A program made the translations under genes and the position numbers. This document shows, one piece after another, positions 16,142-24,077 of a DNA stretch of 64,000 bases. The notes beneath the pieces were generated by a model, which saw only the letters and a list, made by a program, of their open reading frames with translations, was not told the origin of the DNA and ran no database searches. This stretch comes from JABMRF01 sp964584985 (lineage in GTDB: Bacteria; Patescibacteriota; Patescibacteriia; UBA11705; JABHMO01), in contig CAZPBK010000003.1 in NCBI GenBank assembly GCA_964584985.1, positions 1 to 64,000 on the forward strand, given 5' to 3'. The first letter of the stretch is position 1. Every line of letters starts with the position of its first letter.

Positions 16142-16256
16142 GGAGTAAAGGTTTGTTTTTGATAATTAAGTTTTAATTATTATATCAAATTAAAGCCAAA
16201 AGACAATTATTAAAGAACAAGGATTTTTATTTTTAGAAGAAGTGGATTCTTTAAAA

Positions 16257-16286
16257 ACAAAAAACAGTCAAACGGCTGTTTTTTGT
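16257..16286 (-). terminator. terminator of rpsO-pnp
   Basis: A perfect 11-bp stem (ACAAAAAACAG at 16257-16267 with 16276-16286) with an eight-base loop. Read on the minus strand it ends in a run of T and lies 12 bp past the pnp stop codon. Confidence 0.85.
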
Positions 16287-16297
16287 TGGGAGTATTT

Positions 16298-18445
16298 TTA
16301 AGCTTGTTTAATGGATAAACCGATTTTTCCGTTTTCCGGATCAATCTTAATTATTTTCACTTTAACTTTTTGACCTTCTTTTAAGTATTTTCTAATATTT
16401 TCAATTCTTTTTTTATCGGTAATTTCTGAGATATGAACCATGCCTTCGGTGCCCGGAAAAATTTCCACAAAAGCGCCAAAATCCATAACCTTGGTAATAG
16501 TGCCGATGTAAACTTTGCCCATTTCCGGTTCTTGAGTAATATCTTTAATCATTTGTTTGGCTTTTTCCATACCTTTGGCTCCGACTGAAGTGATAAATAC
16601 ACTGCCGTCGTCCTCAATGTCAATCTGTACATCGGTTTTTTCAATAATATCATTAATAACTTTGCCGCCCGGACCGATAACATCTCGGATTTTGTCAGGA
16701 TTGATTTTTATGGTTTCAATTCTTGGCGCATGTTCGGAAAGATCTTTTCTTGGTTCCGGGATGGCTTGTTCTATGTTATCCAAGATTTGATTCAAGGCCG
16801 GTCTGCCCTGTTCCAAAGCTTTTTCAATAATATCCAAGGTCAATCCGTTGGTTTTGGTGTCCATTTGGATGGAGGTTAAACCTTCTCTGGTCCCTGTAAT
16901 CTTAAAATCCATACCGCCTGCTCCGTCTTCCAAATCTTGAATATCAGTTAAAATTTTATATTCTTTATATTTATCCGAAGAAGCCAAGCCCATAGCAATA
17001 CCGGCTACCGGTCTTTTAATGGGTACGCCGGCGGCCATTAAAGCCAAAGTGGATCCGCAGGTTGAAGCCATGGAGCTGGAACCATTGGAACCAAGCACTT
17101 CGGAAACCACGCGAATTGTGTAAGGAAATTTTTCTTTGTCCGGAATCATTGGACGCAAGGCTTTTTCAGCCAGAGCGCCGTGACCGATTTCTCTTCTGCC
17201 GGTTCCTCGGATCGGAGCGGCTTCACCCACTGAGTACGGTGGGAAATTATAATGATGCATGTATCTTTTGGTGCCTACGGTTTCCATTTGATCCAGTGTT
17301 TGTTCATCGCCCGGAGCTCCCAAAGTGACAATAGAGATAACCTGAGTTTGTCCGCGATTAAAAAGTCCGGAGCCGTGAACTCTTGGAATTAAGTCCACGC
17401 TGGAATTTAGTTCGCGAATATCAGTTAAAGAGCGTCCGTCCACTCGCCTTTCTTGTTCAATCAGAGATTTGGTTATTTGATCATCTACAAAACTGTCAAA
17501 AAATTCCATAACTTTTTGTCTTCTTTCTTTGCCAACTTGCTGTTCAATCAAATAGTTTTCACAAACTTGTCTGATATTTTCCAAAGTTTGTTTTCTTTGC
17601 TTTTTACTGGCTTTGGGTTGGTTGAACATTTGTTTTTCAAATTCTTCCTCGGCAATATGTTGACATTTTTCTTTAAGATTTTCTAATTTTTGTAAACTGT
17701 CTTTTTGATTTTTGTCCAGCTCCTCATGTATCTCCGGTTTTGGTAATTGACATTTTTCCTTACCCACCTGCTTTCTTATTTTTTCAATGAATTTGACCAC
17801 CTTTTTTCCGTGTTTCATGCCGAATTTAAATGCTTCGTAAGCGGTTTTTTCATTCACTTCATCAGCCTCTGATTCCACCATGATAACTTTGTCGGCGGTC
17901 ATGGAAAAAGCCAAATCAAGTTTTGATTTTTCGCGGGCTTTGTAGGTTGGATTAATCACCCATTCATTGTCTATTTGTCCAACACGAATTCCGGCAATTG
18001 GTTCTTTAAAAGGAATATCAGATATATGTAAAGCGGTGGAAGCGCCGATAATGGCCGGGATATCCGGATCGTTTTCTTCGTCAATGGAAAGAACGGTGAC
18101 TACCACTTGAATGGAGTTGCGGATTGATTGATCAAATAAAGGCCTAAGTCCGCGATCAATCATTCTACCGGCTAAAACCGCTTCGTCGCTAGGTCTGGTT
18201 TCTCTTTTTATAAATCTGGAACCTTTGATCCGACCGGCGGCGTAAAGTTTTTCCGAGTATTCCACCATCAGTGGAAAATAATGCGCGTCTTCTCTAGGTT
18301 CGTCGTTCATGGTGGCTGTGGCCAGAACTACGGTTTCTCCGTATTGGACCAAGCAGCTACCATTGGCCTGTGCGGCCAAATTGCCGGTAGTGACTTTTAA
18401 AATTTTGCCGGCAATTTCCATTTCAAAAACATTTTTTTCTTTCAT
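16298..18445 (-). CDS. pnp: polyribonucleotide nucleotidyltransferase (PNPase)
   Basis: PNPase degrades RNA 3' to 5' with phosphate. From the ATG at 18445 the protein has 715 residues, the usual size; in-frame ATGs at 18463 and 18481 would add 6-12 unconserved residues. Two RNase PH cores are visible (first beginning EIAGKILKVTTG, second around RVDGRSLTDIR and FPPYSVGEAAP), followed by the KH domain (IRDVIGPGGKVINDIIEKT) and the C-terminal S1 domain (VYIGTITKVMDFGAFVEIFPGTEGM, positions about 640-665). It follows rpsO on the same strand, the order known from Escherichia coli and many bacteria. Confidence 0.98.
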   Translation of the reverse strand: MKEKNVFEMEIAGKILKVTTGNLAAQANGSCLVQYGETVVLATATMNDEPREDAHYFPLMVEYSEKLYAAGRIKGSRFIKRETRPSDEAVLAGRMIDRGLRPLFDQSIRNSIQVVVTVLSIDEENDPDIPAIIGASTALHISDIPFKEPIAGIRVGQIDNEWVINPTYKAREKSKLDLAFSMTADKVIMVESEADEVNEKTAYEAFKFGMKHGKKVVKFIEKIRKQVGKEKCQLPKPEIHEELDKNQKDSLQKLENLKEKCQHIAEEEFEKQMFNQPKASKKQRKQTLENIRQVCENYLIEQQVGKERRQKVMEFFDSFVDDQITKSLIEQERRVDGRSLTDIRELNSSVDLIPRVHGSGLFNRGQTQVISIVTLGAPGDEQTLDQMETVGTKRYMHHYNFPPYSVGEAAPIRGTGRREIGHGALAEKALRPMIPDKEKFPYTIRVVSEVLGSNGSSSMASTCGSTLALMAAGVPIKRPVAGIAMGLASSDKYKEYKILTDIQDLEDGAGGMDFKITGTREGLTSIQMDTKTNGLTLDIIEKALEQGRPALNQILDNIEQAIPEPRKDLSEHAPRIETIKINPDKIRDVIGPGGKVINDIIEKTDVQIDIEDDGSVFITSVGAKGMEKAKQMIKDITQEPEMGKVYIGTITKVMDFGAFVEIFPGTEGMVHISEITDKKRIENIRKYLKEGQKVKVKIIKIDPENGKIGLSIKQA

Positions 18446-18535
18446 AATTTTTGGACTGATCATCAGATTCCAGATCTCCATATTTTGGAAATCTATTTAT
18501 CCAATGATCAGCATTTTATTTTTTATTATATGAAA

Positions 18536-18563
18536 GCAGATCCCGAGCAATTTCGGGACCTGC
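18536..18563 (-). promoter_or_regulatory. intercistronic hairpin between rpsO and pnp
   Basis: GCAG-A-TCCCGA pairs with TCGGGA-C-CTGC around a six-base loop. There is no T-run, so it is not a terminator. In Escherichia coli an RNase III-cleaved hairpin in the same place controls pnp; a similar role here is inference. Confidence 0.55.
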
Positions 18564-18571
18564 CAACATTG

Positions 18572-18934
18572 TTATTCGCTTTTTGTTGTTACTTCATCTT
18601 TTTTTTCTTCTCCCGCCACTTTTTCCGATAAAACTTTTTCTATTTCTTCTTGTTTTCCTGATTTATCCAAAGGTTTTAGTTTTAATTCTTTTATTAAATT
18701 TTCATAGCTTTCTCTATTATCCACCATTAGATACCTTAGCAATCTGCGTCGTTCCCCGACTTTTTTCAAAAGTCCTCTTCTGGAGGAATGGTCATGTTTG
18801 TGTTTTTGCAAATGTTTGGTTAAATCTTTAATCTCTTCAGTTAAAATGGCGATTTGCACTTCAGCTGATCCGGTGTCAGTTTCGTGAGTCTTAAATTTGT
18901 TGATGATTTGTTGCTTTTTTTTAGCATCCAACAT
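18572..18934 (-). CDS. rpsO: ribosomal protein uS15 with charged C-terminal extension
   Basis: uS15 binds 16S rRNA in the platform of the small subunit. Residues 1-89 carry the whole family pattern (FKTHETDTGSAEVQIAILT, LTKHLQKHKHDHSSRRGLL, RRRLLRYLM). Unusually another 31 residues follow, rich in Lys and Glu (ending EEKKDEVTTKSE). The normal protein is about 89 residues. It is the first gene of an rpsO-pnp unit. Confidence 0.97.
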   Translation of the reverse strand: MLDAKKKQQIINKFKTHETDTGSAEVQIAILTEEIKDLTKHLQKHKHDHSSRRGLLKKVGERRRLLRYLMVDNRESYENLIKELKLKPLDKSGKQEEIEKVLSEKVAGEEKKDEVTTKSE

Positions 18935-19081
18935 AGTTTTTCGCGTTCCACAGCTCGGCCGAATATTCTATGAATATACCAAAGCCTAAGCCGCAGAGAC
19001 GATAATTTATTATGCTTATACACTAGCATTATTTTTATATTTTGGCAAGTGTTTTTGTGAAAGAACAGTATTATCTTGTTT

Positions 19082-19111
19082 AAAAAAAAGCGAGCTTGCG
19101 TGCAAGCTCGC
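19082..19111 (-). terminator. terminator of the 19.1-20.0 kb gene
   Basis: A perfect palindromic stem GCGAGCTTGC / GCAAGCTCGC (19090-19111) followed on the minus strand by eight T residues (19082-19089). Confidence 0.9.
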
Positions 19112-19124
19112 CATACTTTTCAAA

Positions 19125-20000
19125 TCAAACATCGACCAGGTTGACTTTATTTACTCTGGTTTCTTGTTGTTTTCCCTCTTCCGGATATGATATGGCTACC
19201 GCCTTGAATACTGTAGCTTCAAAAACCAGTTGGGGAATTTGCGGGCAAAAAGACCATTGTTTGAGTCTTTTTCTAATTTCACCAAAAAGCGTTTTCCCAC
19301 CAATTTCCGTTTTTTGATGTTTTTGTATTAAACTTTGATAATCCCCTTGTTTTTTCTCAAGAGTTGTGTGAATTTGTTCACGAACAAATTCTTTGATAGA
19401 GCGACAGGAATACTCCACAATCACAAATCTGTATACCAGATCCCAAGGCAAGGGTTTTGTTCCAGGACTCAGTTCTATTTTAAGCCTGACACTGGCTTTA
19501 GCGCCTTGACTTTTGGCTGATAGCAAGTACCTTTTTTTTAGACCACTTTTTTCCAGATTGAGTAAGTGAGTCTCAGTTTCAGCGTTCAAATCTTTTTGCC
19601 AAAGCAGATCGTTGGAAACCTCTACAACCTTTCCTTTTTTGATGAGAATAAGGCGATTTTTCGGATTTTTGTTTTCCTCCGGATATAGAATTTTGCGACG
19701 AGTCATAATGGATAGGAATAAAGAAAAAAGTCCGTTTGTGAGCACCATATAAATTAATGTTTTGCCTACCATGGCCAGGGGAAGCCATTGGGCGGTCAAT
19801 TTTGAATGTCCCCAAAGAGCCAGGTAAGTATCATCGGCAGATATGGCAAAACTGTATTTTTGAACTTGGGTGGCCAGAAAAATACTCAGAATGATCAATA
19901 GCCAGTGAATTATTCCTTTATTTATATAGACTTTTTTGAAAAGTCTTCTGGCTGCGGAATGGTTAACTTTGGGAGGGGGTTCCATAGCAAAAAGTTCCAT
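19125..20000 (-). CDS. hypothetical two-span membrane protein (SD-led)
   Basis: A 291-residue protein with two membrane spans (about residues 30-48 and 72-97) followed by a soluble domain of about 190 residues. The soluble part (YRFVIVEYSCRSIKEFVREQ, then a charged helix and VFEATVFKAVAIS) vaguely recalls SPFH/band-7 proteins, but this is weak and I do not assign it. It has an AAGGAG SD eight bases before ATG, a promoter with TTGACA-17-TAATTT on the minus strand near 20041-20070, and its own terminator. It is one of the self-contained cassettes of this window. Confidence 0.65.
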   Translation of the reverse strand: MELFAMEPPPKVNHSAARRLFKKVYINKGIIHWLLIILSIFLATQVQKYSFAISADDTYLALWGHSKLTAQWLPLAMVGKTLIYMVLTNGLFSLFLSIMTRRKILYPEENKNPKNRLILIKKGKVVEVSNDLLWQKDLNAETETHLLNLEKSGLKKRYLLSAKSQGAKASVRLKIELSPGTKPLPWDLVYRFVIVEYSCRSIKEFVREQIHTTLEKKQGDYQSLIQKHQKTEIGGKTLFGEIRKRLKQWSFCPQIPQLVFEATVFKAVAISYPEEGKQQETRVNKVNLVDV

Positions 20001-20128
20001 TTTAACTCCTTTTTCGGTTGTTAAAGGGCTTGATTGTCTTAATGTAAATTAACGGAAAGATAGTTTTTTGTCAAGCTAATTTGATGACAATTTTGTGTCG
20101 CATAATATTTATGTTAAAATAAAAACAT

Positions 20129-20980
20129 ATGAAAGAGTTAATAAACCAATTTTTAGAATATTTGGAAAAAAAAGAACTGAATCCGCAAACGGTCAGAAAT
20201 TATGATTTTTATTTAAGAAGGTTTTTTAAATGGTTTGATCGACAAAAAATAAAAAACATGGCCGAATTAAATGAAAAAGATGTTAAAAGATACAAGACCT
20301 GGTTGAAAAGAATAAAAAATCCGGTAAAGAAAATATATTTAAGCGAACAAACTCAGCTTTATCATTTGATTGCTTTAAGGGCTTTTTTGCGGTTTCTTGA
20401 AAAAAGTAGAATAAAGGCTTTGAATTATAAAAAAGTTAAACTTTTTGAAAATAACAATAAAAATATTGAATTTTTGTTAAAATCAGAAATACAAAGGCTA
20501 CTTGACTCCCCCACAAAAGTTAAACAAGATAAAATTTTAACTGCCAGAGACAAAGCTCTTTTGGAACTAATTTCACAAACCGGATTAAAGGTTTCACAAA
20601 TAGCCTTATTGAAGATAAAAGATGTGGATTTGAAACAAAAAAAGTTAAAATTAAAAAATAAGGTTGTTGATTTGGACAACCAAACGAGTTATTGGTTGAA
20701 AAAGTATATAAAAACAAGAAAAAACAACTCAGAACCGTTGTTTATCCGTCACGACAGAGCGGCCGGAACGGAAAAGTTCAGCCCCCTTTCTCCCAGAAGC
20801 ATGGAAAGGATTGTTTTGAGATATGGAAGAGCGGCCGGTCTGGAAAAAAGAATCACACCCCGAATACTGCGCAATTCTTACTTGATAAGTTTCGTAAAAA
20901 ACAGCAATGTTTCCAAATTCAAAAAACATTTTGATTATAAAAGTAACACTACTTTTCAAAGATATAAAAATTTACATTAA
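20129..20980 (+). CDS. tyrosine recombinase-like protein with degenerate active site
   Basis: A 283-residue XerC/D-type protein. The N-terminal SAM-like core-binding domain is clear (LINQFLEYLEKKELNPQTV near 3-21). In the catalytic domain the usual R of TGLRxSE is Lys (SQTGLKVSQIALLKI, about 152-166). The HxLRH motif reads RILRNSYLISF, so both histidines are lost, and the GH box reads FDYKS. Only the second Arg and the final Tyr (FQRYKNLH) remain. It may have lost recombination and act as a DNA-binding protein, or use altered residues. It stands alone, about 215 bp upstream of tRNA-Arg. Confidence 0.75.
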   Translation: MKELINQFLEYLEKKELNPQTVRNYDFYLRRFFKWFDRQKIKNMAELNEKDVKRYKTWLKRIKNPVKKIYLSEQTQLYHLIALRAFLRFLEKSRIKALNYKKVKLFENNNKNIEFLLKSEIQRLLDSPTKVKQDKILTARDKALLELISQTGLKVSQIALLKIKDVDLKQKKLKLKNKVVDLDNQTSYWLKKYIKTRKNNSEPLFIRHDRAAGTEKFSPLSPRSMERIVLRYGRAAGLEKRITPRILRNSYLISFVKNSNVSKFKKHFDYKSNTTFQRYKNLH

Positions 20981-21078
20981 ATAATTTTTTTGCTACAATA
21001 TCAAAGCAGTTGAAGTACCCGCCTTGAGAAGTTATCTTTTTCTTCTTTCTTCCATTTTTGAACTATCCTACCAAAATC

Positions 21079-21108
21079 GGCTCGCGCTCATAGTGCGAGT
21101 CGCCTTTC
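21079..21108 (+). terminator. terminator downstream of the recombinase-like gene
   Basis: GGC-TCGCGC and GTGCGA-(GT)-GCC form a GC-rich stem around TCATA, followed by TTTCTTT. The stretch 20981-21195 otherwise holds T/C-rich sequence with no gene that I can see. Confidence 0.65.
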
Positions 21109-21195
21109 TTTATTGACAATAACAAAAAAAATTGTTAGTATTTTAATGATGTAATTAAGAGAAGTTGGACATATTTGTTTATTGTATTATTTTTT

Positions 21196-21272
21196 GTCCC
21201 GGTAGCTCAGCTGGATAGAGCAACAGCCTTCTAAGCTGTAGGTCGCTGGTTCGAATCCAGCCCGGGACGCCA
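21196..21272 (+). tRNA. tRNA-Arg (TCT)
   Basis: Cloverleaf with acceptor GTCCCGG/CCGGGAC, anticodon stem ACAGC/GCTGT and loop CTTCTAA (anticodon TCT), T-loop GTTCGAATC. CCA is encoded at 21270-21272. Confidence 0.96.
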
Positions 21273-21394
21273 TTGAAAAGCTTAAAATTTCTAGCTGTTA
21301 GTTGAATTTTATCAAAACATTGATTATCAATGTTCCGGTTTTAACAAAGAAAATTCAATTTAAGTTTAACTTGATAAATAATTATAGTAAAAAT

Positions 21395-21472
21395 ATGAAC
21401 AAGAAGAAAAAGGTAGCGAAAAAAAAGCAAGAAAAAAAACAAGGGAAAAAGGTTAATGTGAGATATAGGTAG
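21395..21472 (+). CDS. possible 25-residue very basic peptide
   Basis: ATG to TAG with 13 Lys/Arg in 25 residues (starts MNKKKKVAKKK, ends VNVRYR). There is no SD and the codons are A-rich, so it may be chance. Tiny basic ribosomal proteins exist, but no family match is seen. The stretch 21273-21698 otherwise holds only the parS site at 21554-21577. Confidence 0.25.
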   Translation: MNKKKKVAKKKQEKKQGKKVNVRYR

Positions 21473-21553
21473 AATTTACCTTATTATATTTTACGACACA
21501 AGAAGTGTTTTTATTTTAGTAAAGTTGTAGTAAATCTTTTTGATTTTAATAAT

Positions 21554-21577
21554 GAAATGTTCCACGTGGAACATTTC
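21554..21577. promoter_or_regulatory. parS site (ParB-binding centromere) 1
   Basis: The core TGTTCCACGTGGAACA (21558-21573) is a perfect 16-bp palindrome, extended by complementary flanks to 24 bp. It differs by one base from the well-known Bacillus parS TGTTCCACGTGAAACA. ParB spreads from such sites to organise the origin region. Confidence 0.9.
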
Positions 21578-21698
21578 TGATATGGGAATATTTTGGTTAG
21601 GATGTATGTGGTTTTGTGTGGTTATTGTCAGCGGTAATATTACGGGCACTTTGAGGGAAGGGAATGATCGATAAATGTAAATATGTACAGTCTTTTGT

Positions 21699-21773
21699 GT
21701 CCCCATAGTTCAACAGGAAGAACAGCGGCCTCCTAAGCCGCGGATGGAGGTTCAATTCCTTCTGGGGGCACCA
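21699..21773 (+). tRNA. tRNA-Arg (CCT)
   Basis: Cloverleaf with acceptor GTCCCCA/TGGGGGC (one wobble), anticodon stem GCGGC/GCCGC and loop CTCCTAA (anticodon CCT). CCA is encoded at 21771-21773. It is 125 bp after the first parS site. Confidence 0.95.
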
Positions 21774-21788
21774 TTCTTTCCTGCTGTT

Positions 21789-21817
21789 AAACGGCTTACT
21801 AGTCGTTTTTTTATTTT
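21789..21817 (+). terminator. terminator after tRNA-Arg (CCT)
   Basis: A short stem AAACGGCT / AGTCGTTT with one wobble around TACT, followed by T7ATTTTTT. Confidence 0.6.
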
Positions 21818-21818
21818 T

Positions 21819-21867
21819 TGTGGATAAACTGTTAAAAAATGGTGAGTTTTGGGTCTATTTGTCCACA
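21819..21867. promoter_or_regulatory. DnaA boxes beside parS
   Basis: TGTGGATAA (21819-21827) is an exact DnaA box on the minus strand, and TTGTCCACA (21859-21867) has one mismatch. The stretch 21818-22320 has no convincing gene, is AT-rich, and ends with the second parS site, so it could be part of an origin-proximal segment. Confidence 0.45.
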
Positions 21868-22171
21868 TTTGGTTGTTTGGGGTATGATTTTGTGTTTTTG
21901 ACGGAGGCTTATCTGTAGGTTTTATCTTTGTATAGTACGGCATAATGACTTAATAGTCTATTAATCTTGATTTTGAGTGAGTTATGTCTTGTTGTGGCAA
22001 ATTAAATGATATATAAAGACAGTTTAATACGATTTGTAAAATGCTTAGCTTAAGTTTTAGCGTAAAGGTTTATTTGTTGCTTTTTTCGTTGCTGTTTTGA
22101 TTTTGATGAGTAAGGGATAAGATTGATTTTGGAAGAAAAAAAGAAAGACTAATTAAAAAAAAGGAGTGTTT

Positions 22172-22193
22172 ATATGTTCCACGTGGAACATAT
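22172..22193. promoter_or_regulatory. parS site 2
   Basis: The same 16-bp core TGTTCCACGTGGAACA at 22175-22190, with complementary flanks to 22 bp. It lies 617 bp from the first. An AAGGAG precedes an ATG inside the palindrome but the frame closes after six codons, so no gene is called. Confidence 0.9.
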
Positions 22194-22320
22194 TTGAGTC
22201 GGGTTTTGTATTAATTGGAAAAATGTCTTTTTTTTAGAGCAAATAAAGAGTCGTAAAATATTTTTTTGTTTGGATTTTTTATAAAAAAGTTAAGGTTCAA
22301 TAAAAAGATAAAACAAAAAA

Positions 22321-22344
22321 ACCCGTTCAGCAAGGTGAGCGGGT
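22321..22344 (-). terminator. bidirectional terminator
   Basis: ACCCGTTCA and TGAGCGGGT form a nine-pair stem (one wobble) around six bases. T-runs follow on both strands. It ends the 22.4-22.8 kb minus-strand gene. Confidence 0.8.
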
Positions 22345-22367
22345 TTTATTTTCTTTTACGGCTGGGA

Positions 22368-22763
22368 TCAGATTTGGAATTTCAAGGCTTCACTTGGCTT
22401 TGAGAAAAACTTCAGATCAAAGTAATATTCCTGCTTATTGCCTTTTGGCCCGAATATAACCAATTCTTGTCCATCCACTTGAATGGTAATTTCCGCATAA
22501 TCTAAAAGACTGAAAGCAATGTTTGTTTTGTAGAAAAAATGGGTTAACAATTTAACCAAGTTGTCCCAAAGATGATCTCCGCGTGAAATGATTTGAAAAT
22601 AAAGGGTTTCTTCCGCATAATCTTCTGAGTTTTTTCTTGGCAAACAGTCAATGGCGGTCATTTCCCATATCCTCGGGGTTTTTCCATTGGTAAACTTTTT
22701 TAGAAATGGACGGTGTGCTCTGATTTGTCCAACAACATAGGTTGCTCTTTTTTGATGATCCAT
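22368..22763 (-). CDS. hypothetical protein (SD-led cassette)
   Basis: A 131-residue soluble protein of unknown function with mixed alpha/beta character; no motif is recognised. AGGAGG lies seven bases before the ATG. A promoter TTGACA-16-TAGAAT is on the minus strand near 22791-22818, and the terminator at 22321-22344 follows directly. Neighbours are another SD-led small gene and the parS region. Confidence 0.6.
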   Translation of the reverse strand: MDHQKRATYVVGQIRAHRPFLKKFTNGKTPRIWEMTAIDCLPRKNSEDYAEETLYFQIISRGDHLWDNLVKLLTHFFYKTNIAFSLLDYAEITIQVDGQELVIFGPKGNKQEYYFDLKFFSKPSEALKFQI

Positions 22764-22828
22764 TTCTTCCTCCTGGCTAAGTTACAATTAATATTCTAGA
22801 TAAAAATTGTGTTTTTGTCAACAAAAAA

Positions 22829-22852
22829 CCCTGCTTGCCTTGGCAAGCAGGG
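22829..22852 (-). terminator. terminator of the 22.9-23.1 kb gene
   Basis: A perfect 11-bp stem CCCTGCTTGCC / GGCAAGCAGGG with a TT loop, followed on the minus strand by TTTTTTG. Confidence 0.9.
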
Positions 22853-22858
22853 ACGAGC

Positions 22859-23104
22859 TTATTTGCGGTAAAGAAAAGCCTTTTGTTCCCATCCTTCGGG
22901 GACTTTTTTTACCTTAGGTGAAAAAACAATGATCTTGGCATTGTTTTCTATGGATTTCTCAAGAAGTCTTTTTCTCAGTTCTTTTTTTATTTGCTTCTTA
23001 TCCATTTTTTTACCCTCTTTTTTTCCTATAATTTGTACAATGGTTTGCGCCAATTTTCCCCCCAGCATTTTTACAGTTGCTTCGTCTGTTACTTTTGGAA
23101 TCAT
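22859..23104 (-). CDS. hypothetical small basic protein (SD-led cassette)
   Basis: An 81-residue protein, Lys-rich in the middle (KKEGKKMDKKQIKKELRKR), probably helical, with a short beta-like end (AKIIVFSP). No family is recognised. AAGGAGG lies right before the ATG, and a terminator follows six bases after the stop. Confidence 0.55.
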   Translation of the reverse strand: MIPKVTDEATVKMLGGKLAQTIVQIIGKKEGKKMDKKQIKKELRKRLLEKSIENNAKIIVFSPKVKKVPEGWEQKAFLYRK

Positions 23105-23263
23105 TCCCCCCTCCTTTTATTTCTCGAGAAATATAGTAGCAAAATAAATAGAATTTGCAAATGATTACTCCGGTAGGGTCATATCTAAATTCCTAAAAAA
23201 GTCATTCAGCAGTTTGAATATATAGGGTTTATTCATCGATTCGTTAATGTTTGTATATCATAT

Positions 23264-23784
23264 TTAATAGGTTCTGTTTTGACGATTTTTTTTGGCCAGT
23301 ATTTTTTTACCTTTTGGATCATACAGATGGTAAAAGATAAATAGCCATTCCATAAACCAAGTTTTTATGGAAATCGGGTATTTAAGGGTAAAAAGATTTA
23401 CACGAATTCCATATCCAAGAAAAAAGGTGATGCCCAGTCTTATGGCGTGATGCCATTGTGTGACTACCAAGATATTGTGATTTGAAATAGGGTTGTTCAA
23501 TTTTTTCAATCCCAAATGGCAATTTTTAAAGCTGTCTAAGGCTTGATTTTCAATGATAATTGATTCCGCAGGAACCTTGTTTTGCCTAAATCAAAGAGCC
23601 ATCAAGTCTCCGGCCGGTTTAGTTTGAATATTCGGCGGTAAAAATATTCCACCCGTAACCAGTATTTTTTCATATTCTTTGGTTTTCCATAAGTCTAAAG
23701 CTTTTTTACATCTTTGCAAAGTGTCAGCGAGAGAAAGCTTGTCTTTTTTAATTATTCCTCCGGCGGGCACAAAAAGTATTTCAT
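23264..23784 (-). pseudogene. broken DUF218 (YdcF/SanA-like) gene
   Basis: The reading frame gives a clear DUF218-like chain: ILFVPAGGIIKKDKLSLAD, then YEKILVTGG, then VPAESIIIENQALDSFKN, then NILVVTQWHHAIR. Two lesions interrupt it. The ATG at 23784, which has AGGAGG at the right distance, is one base out of frame with the body, as if one A had been lost after ATGAA. A TGA stop (23591-23593) lies mid-gene after GDLMAL. The rest is open to 23264. Stretches 23105-23263 and 23785-23849 carry only regulatory sequence. A TTGACA-17-TAATAT promoter precedes it. YdcF/SanA proteins are envelope associated. Confidence 0.8.
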
Positions 23785-23818
23785 TATTTCCTCCTTTTTG
23801 TCAATGAACCAAGGGGGT

Positions 23819-23847
23819 ATATTAAGCGTTTTTGTTTTTTATGTCAA
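23819..23847 (-). promoter_or_regulatory. promoter of the broken DUF218 gene
   Basis: On the minus strand TTGACA (23842-23847), 17 bp, TAATAT (23819-23824). It is intact although the gene it drives is not. Confidence 0.75.
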
Positions 23848-23849
23848 GA

Positions 23850-24068
23850 TTAAAAAATTTCAATGGTTTTATTTTTACTACCTGTGCCTTTAATTATTTT
23901 AAGATTGGATTTGGGGATTTTTAAAAATTTGCTTAAAAGTTTAAGCACTTGTTTATTGGCTTGGCCTTTTTCCGGCACGGCCGTGGTTTTTATTTCCAAA
24001 AAATCAGGACTGATTTGTTTGACTTTGTTTTCCGAAGCCTTGGTAGTCACTTTAAGTTTGATTTTCAT
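23850..24068 (-). CDS. DUF167/YggU-family protein
   Basis: A 72-residue protein of the UPF0235/YggU family, widely conserved and without an agreed function. The family pattern is clear: VTTKASENKV near the start, then TTAVPEKGQANKQVLKLLSKFL with the conserved GxAN, then IIKGTGSKNKTIEI. It follows the inositol-phosphatase-like gene by 9 bp on the same strand and is probably co-transcribed with it. Confidence 0.92.
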   Translation of the reverse strand: MKIKLKVTTKASENKVKQISPDFLEIKTTAVPEKGQANKQVLKLLSKFLKIPKSNLKIIKGTGSKNKTIEIF

Positions 24069-24077
24069 ATTTTGAGT

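Noticed and set aside
22175..22196. Short SD-led peptide beginning at the parS ATG (MFHVEH)
   Set aside because: The frame closes after seven codons and is entirely explained by the parS palindrome.
23591..23593. TGA read as an amino acid (alternative code as in some Patescibacteria)
   Set aside because: TGA is a normal stop elsewhere, for example in the DUF3006/VanW overlap at 63111-63114, and long conserved genes contain no internal TGA. The same gene also has a frameshift.
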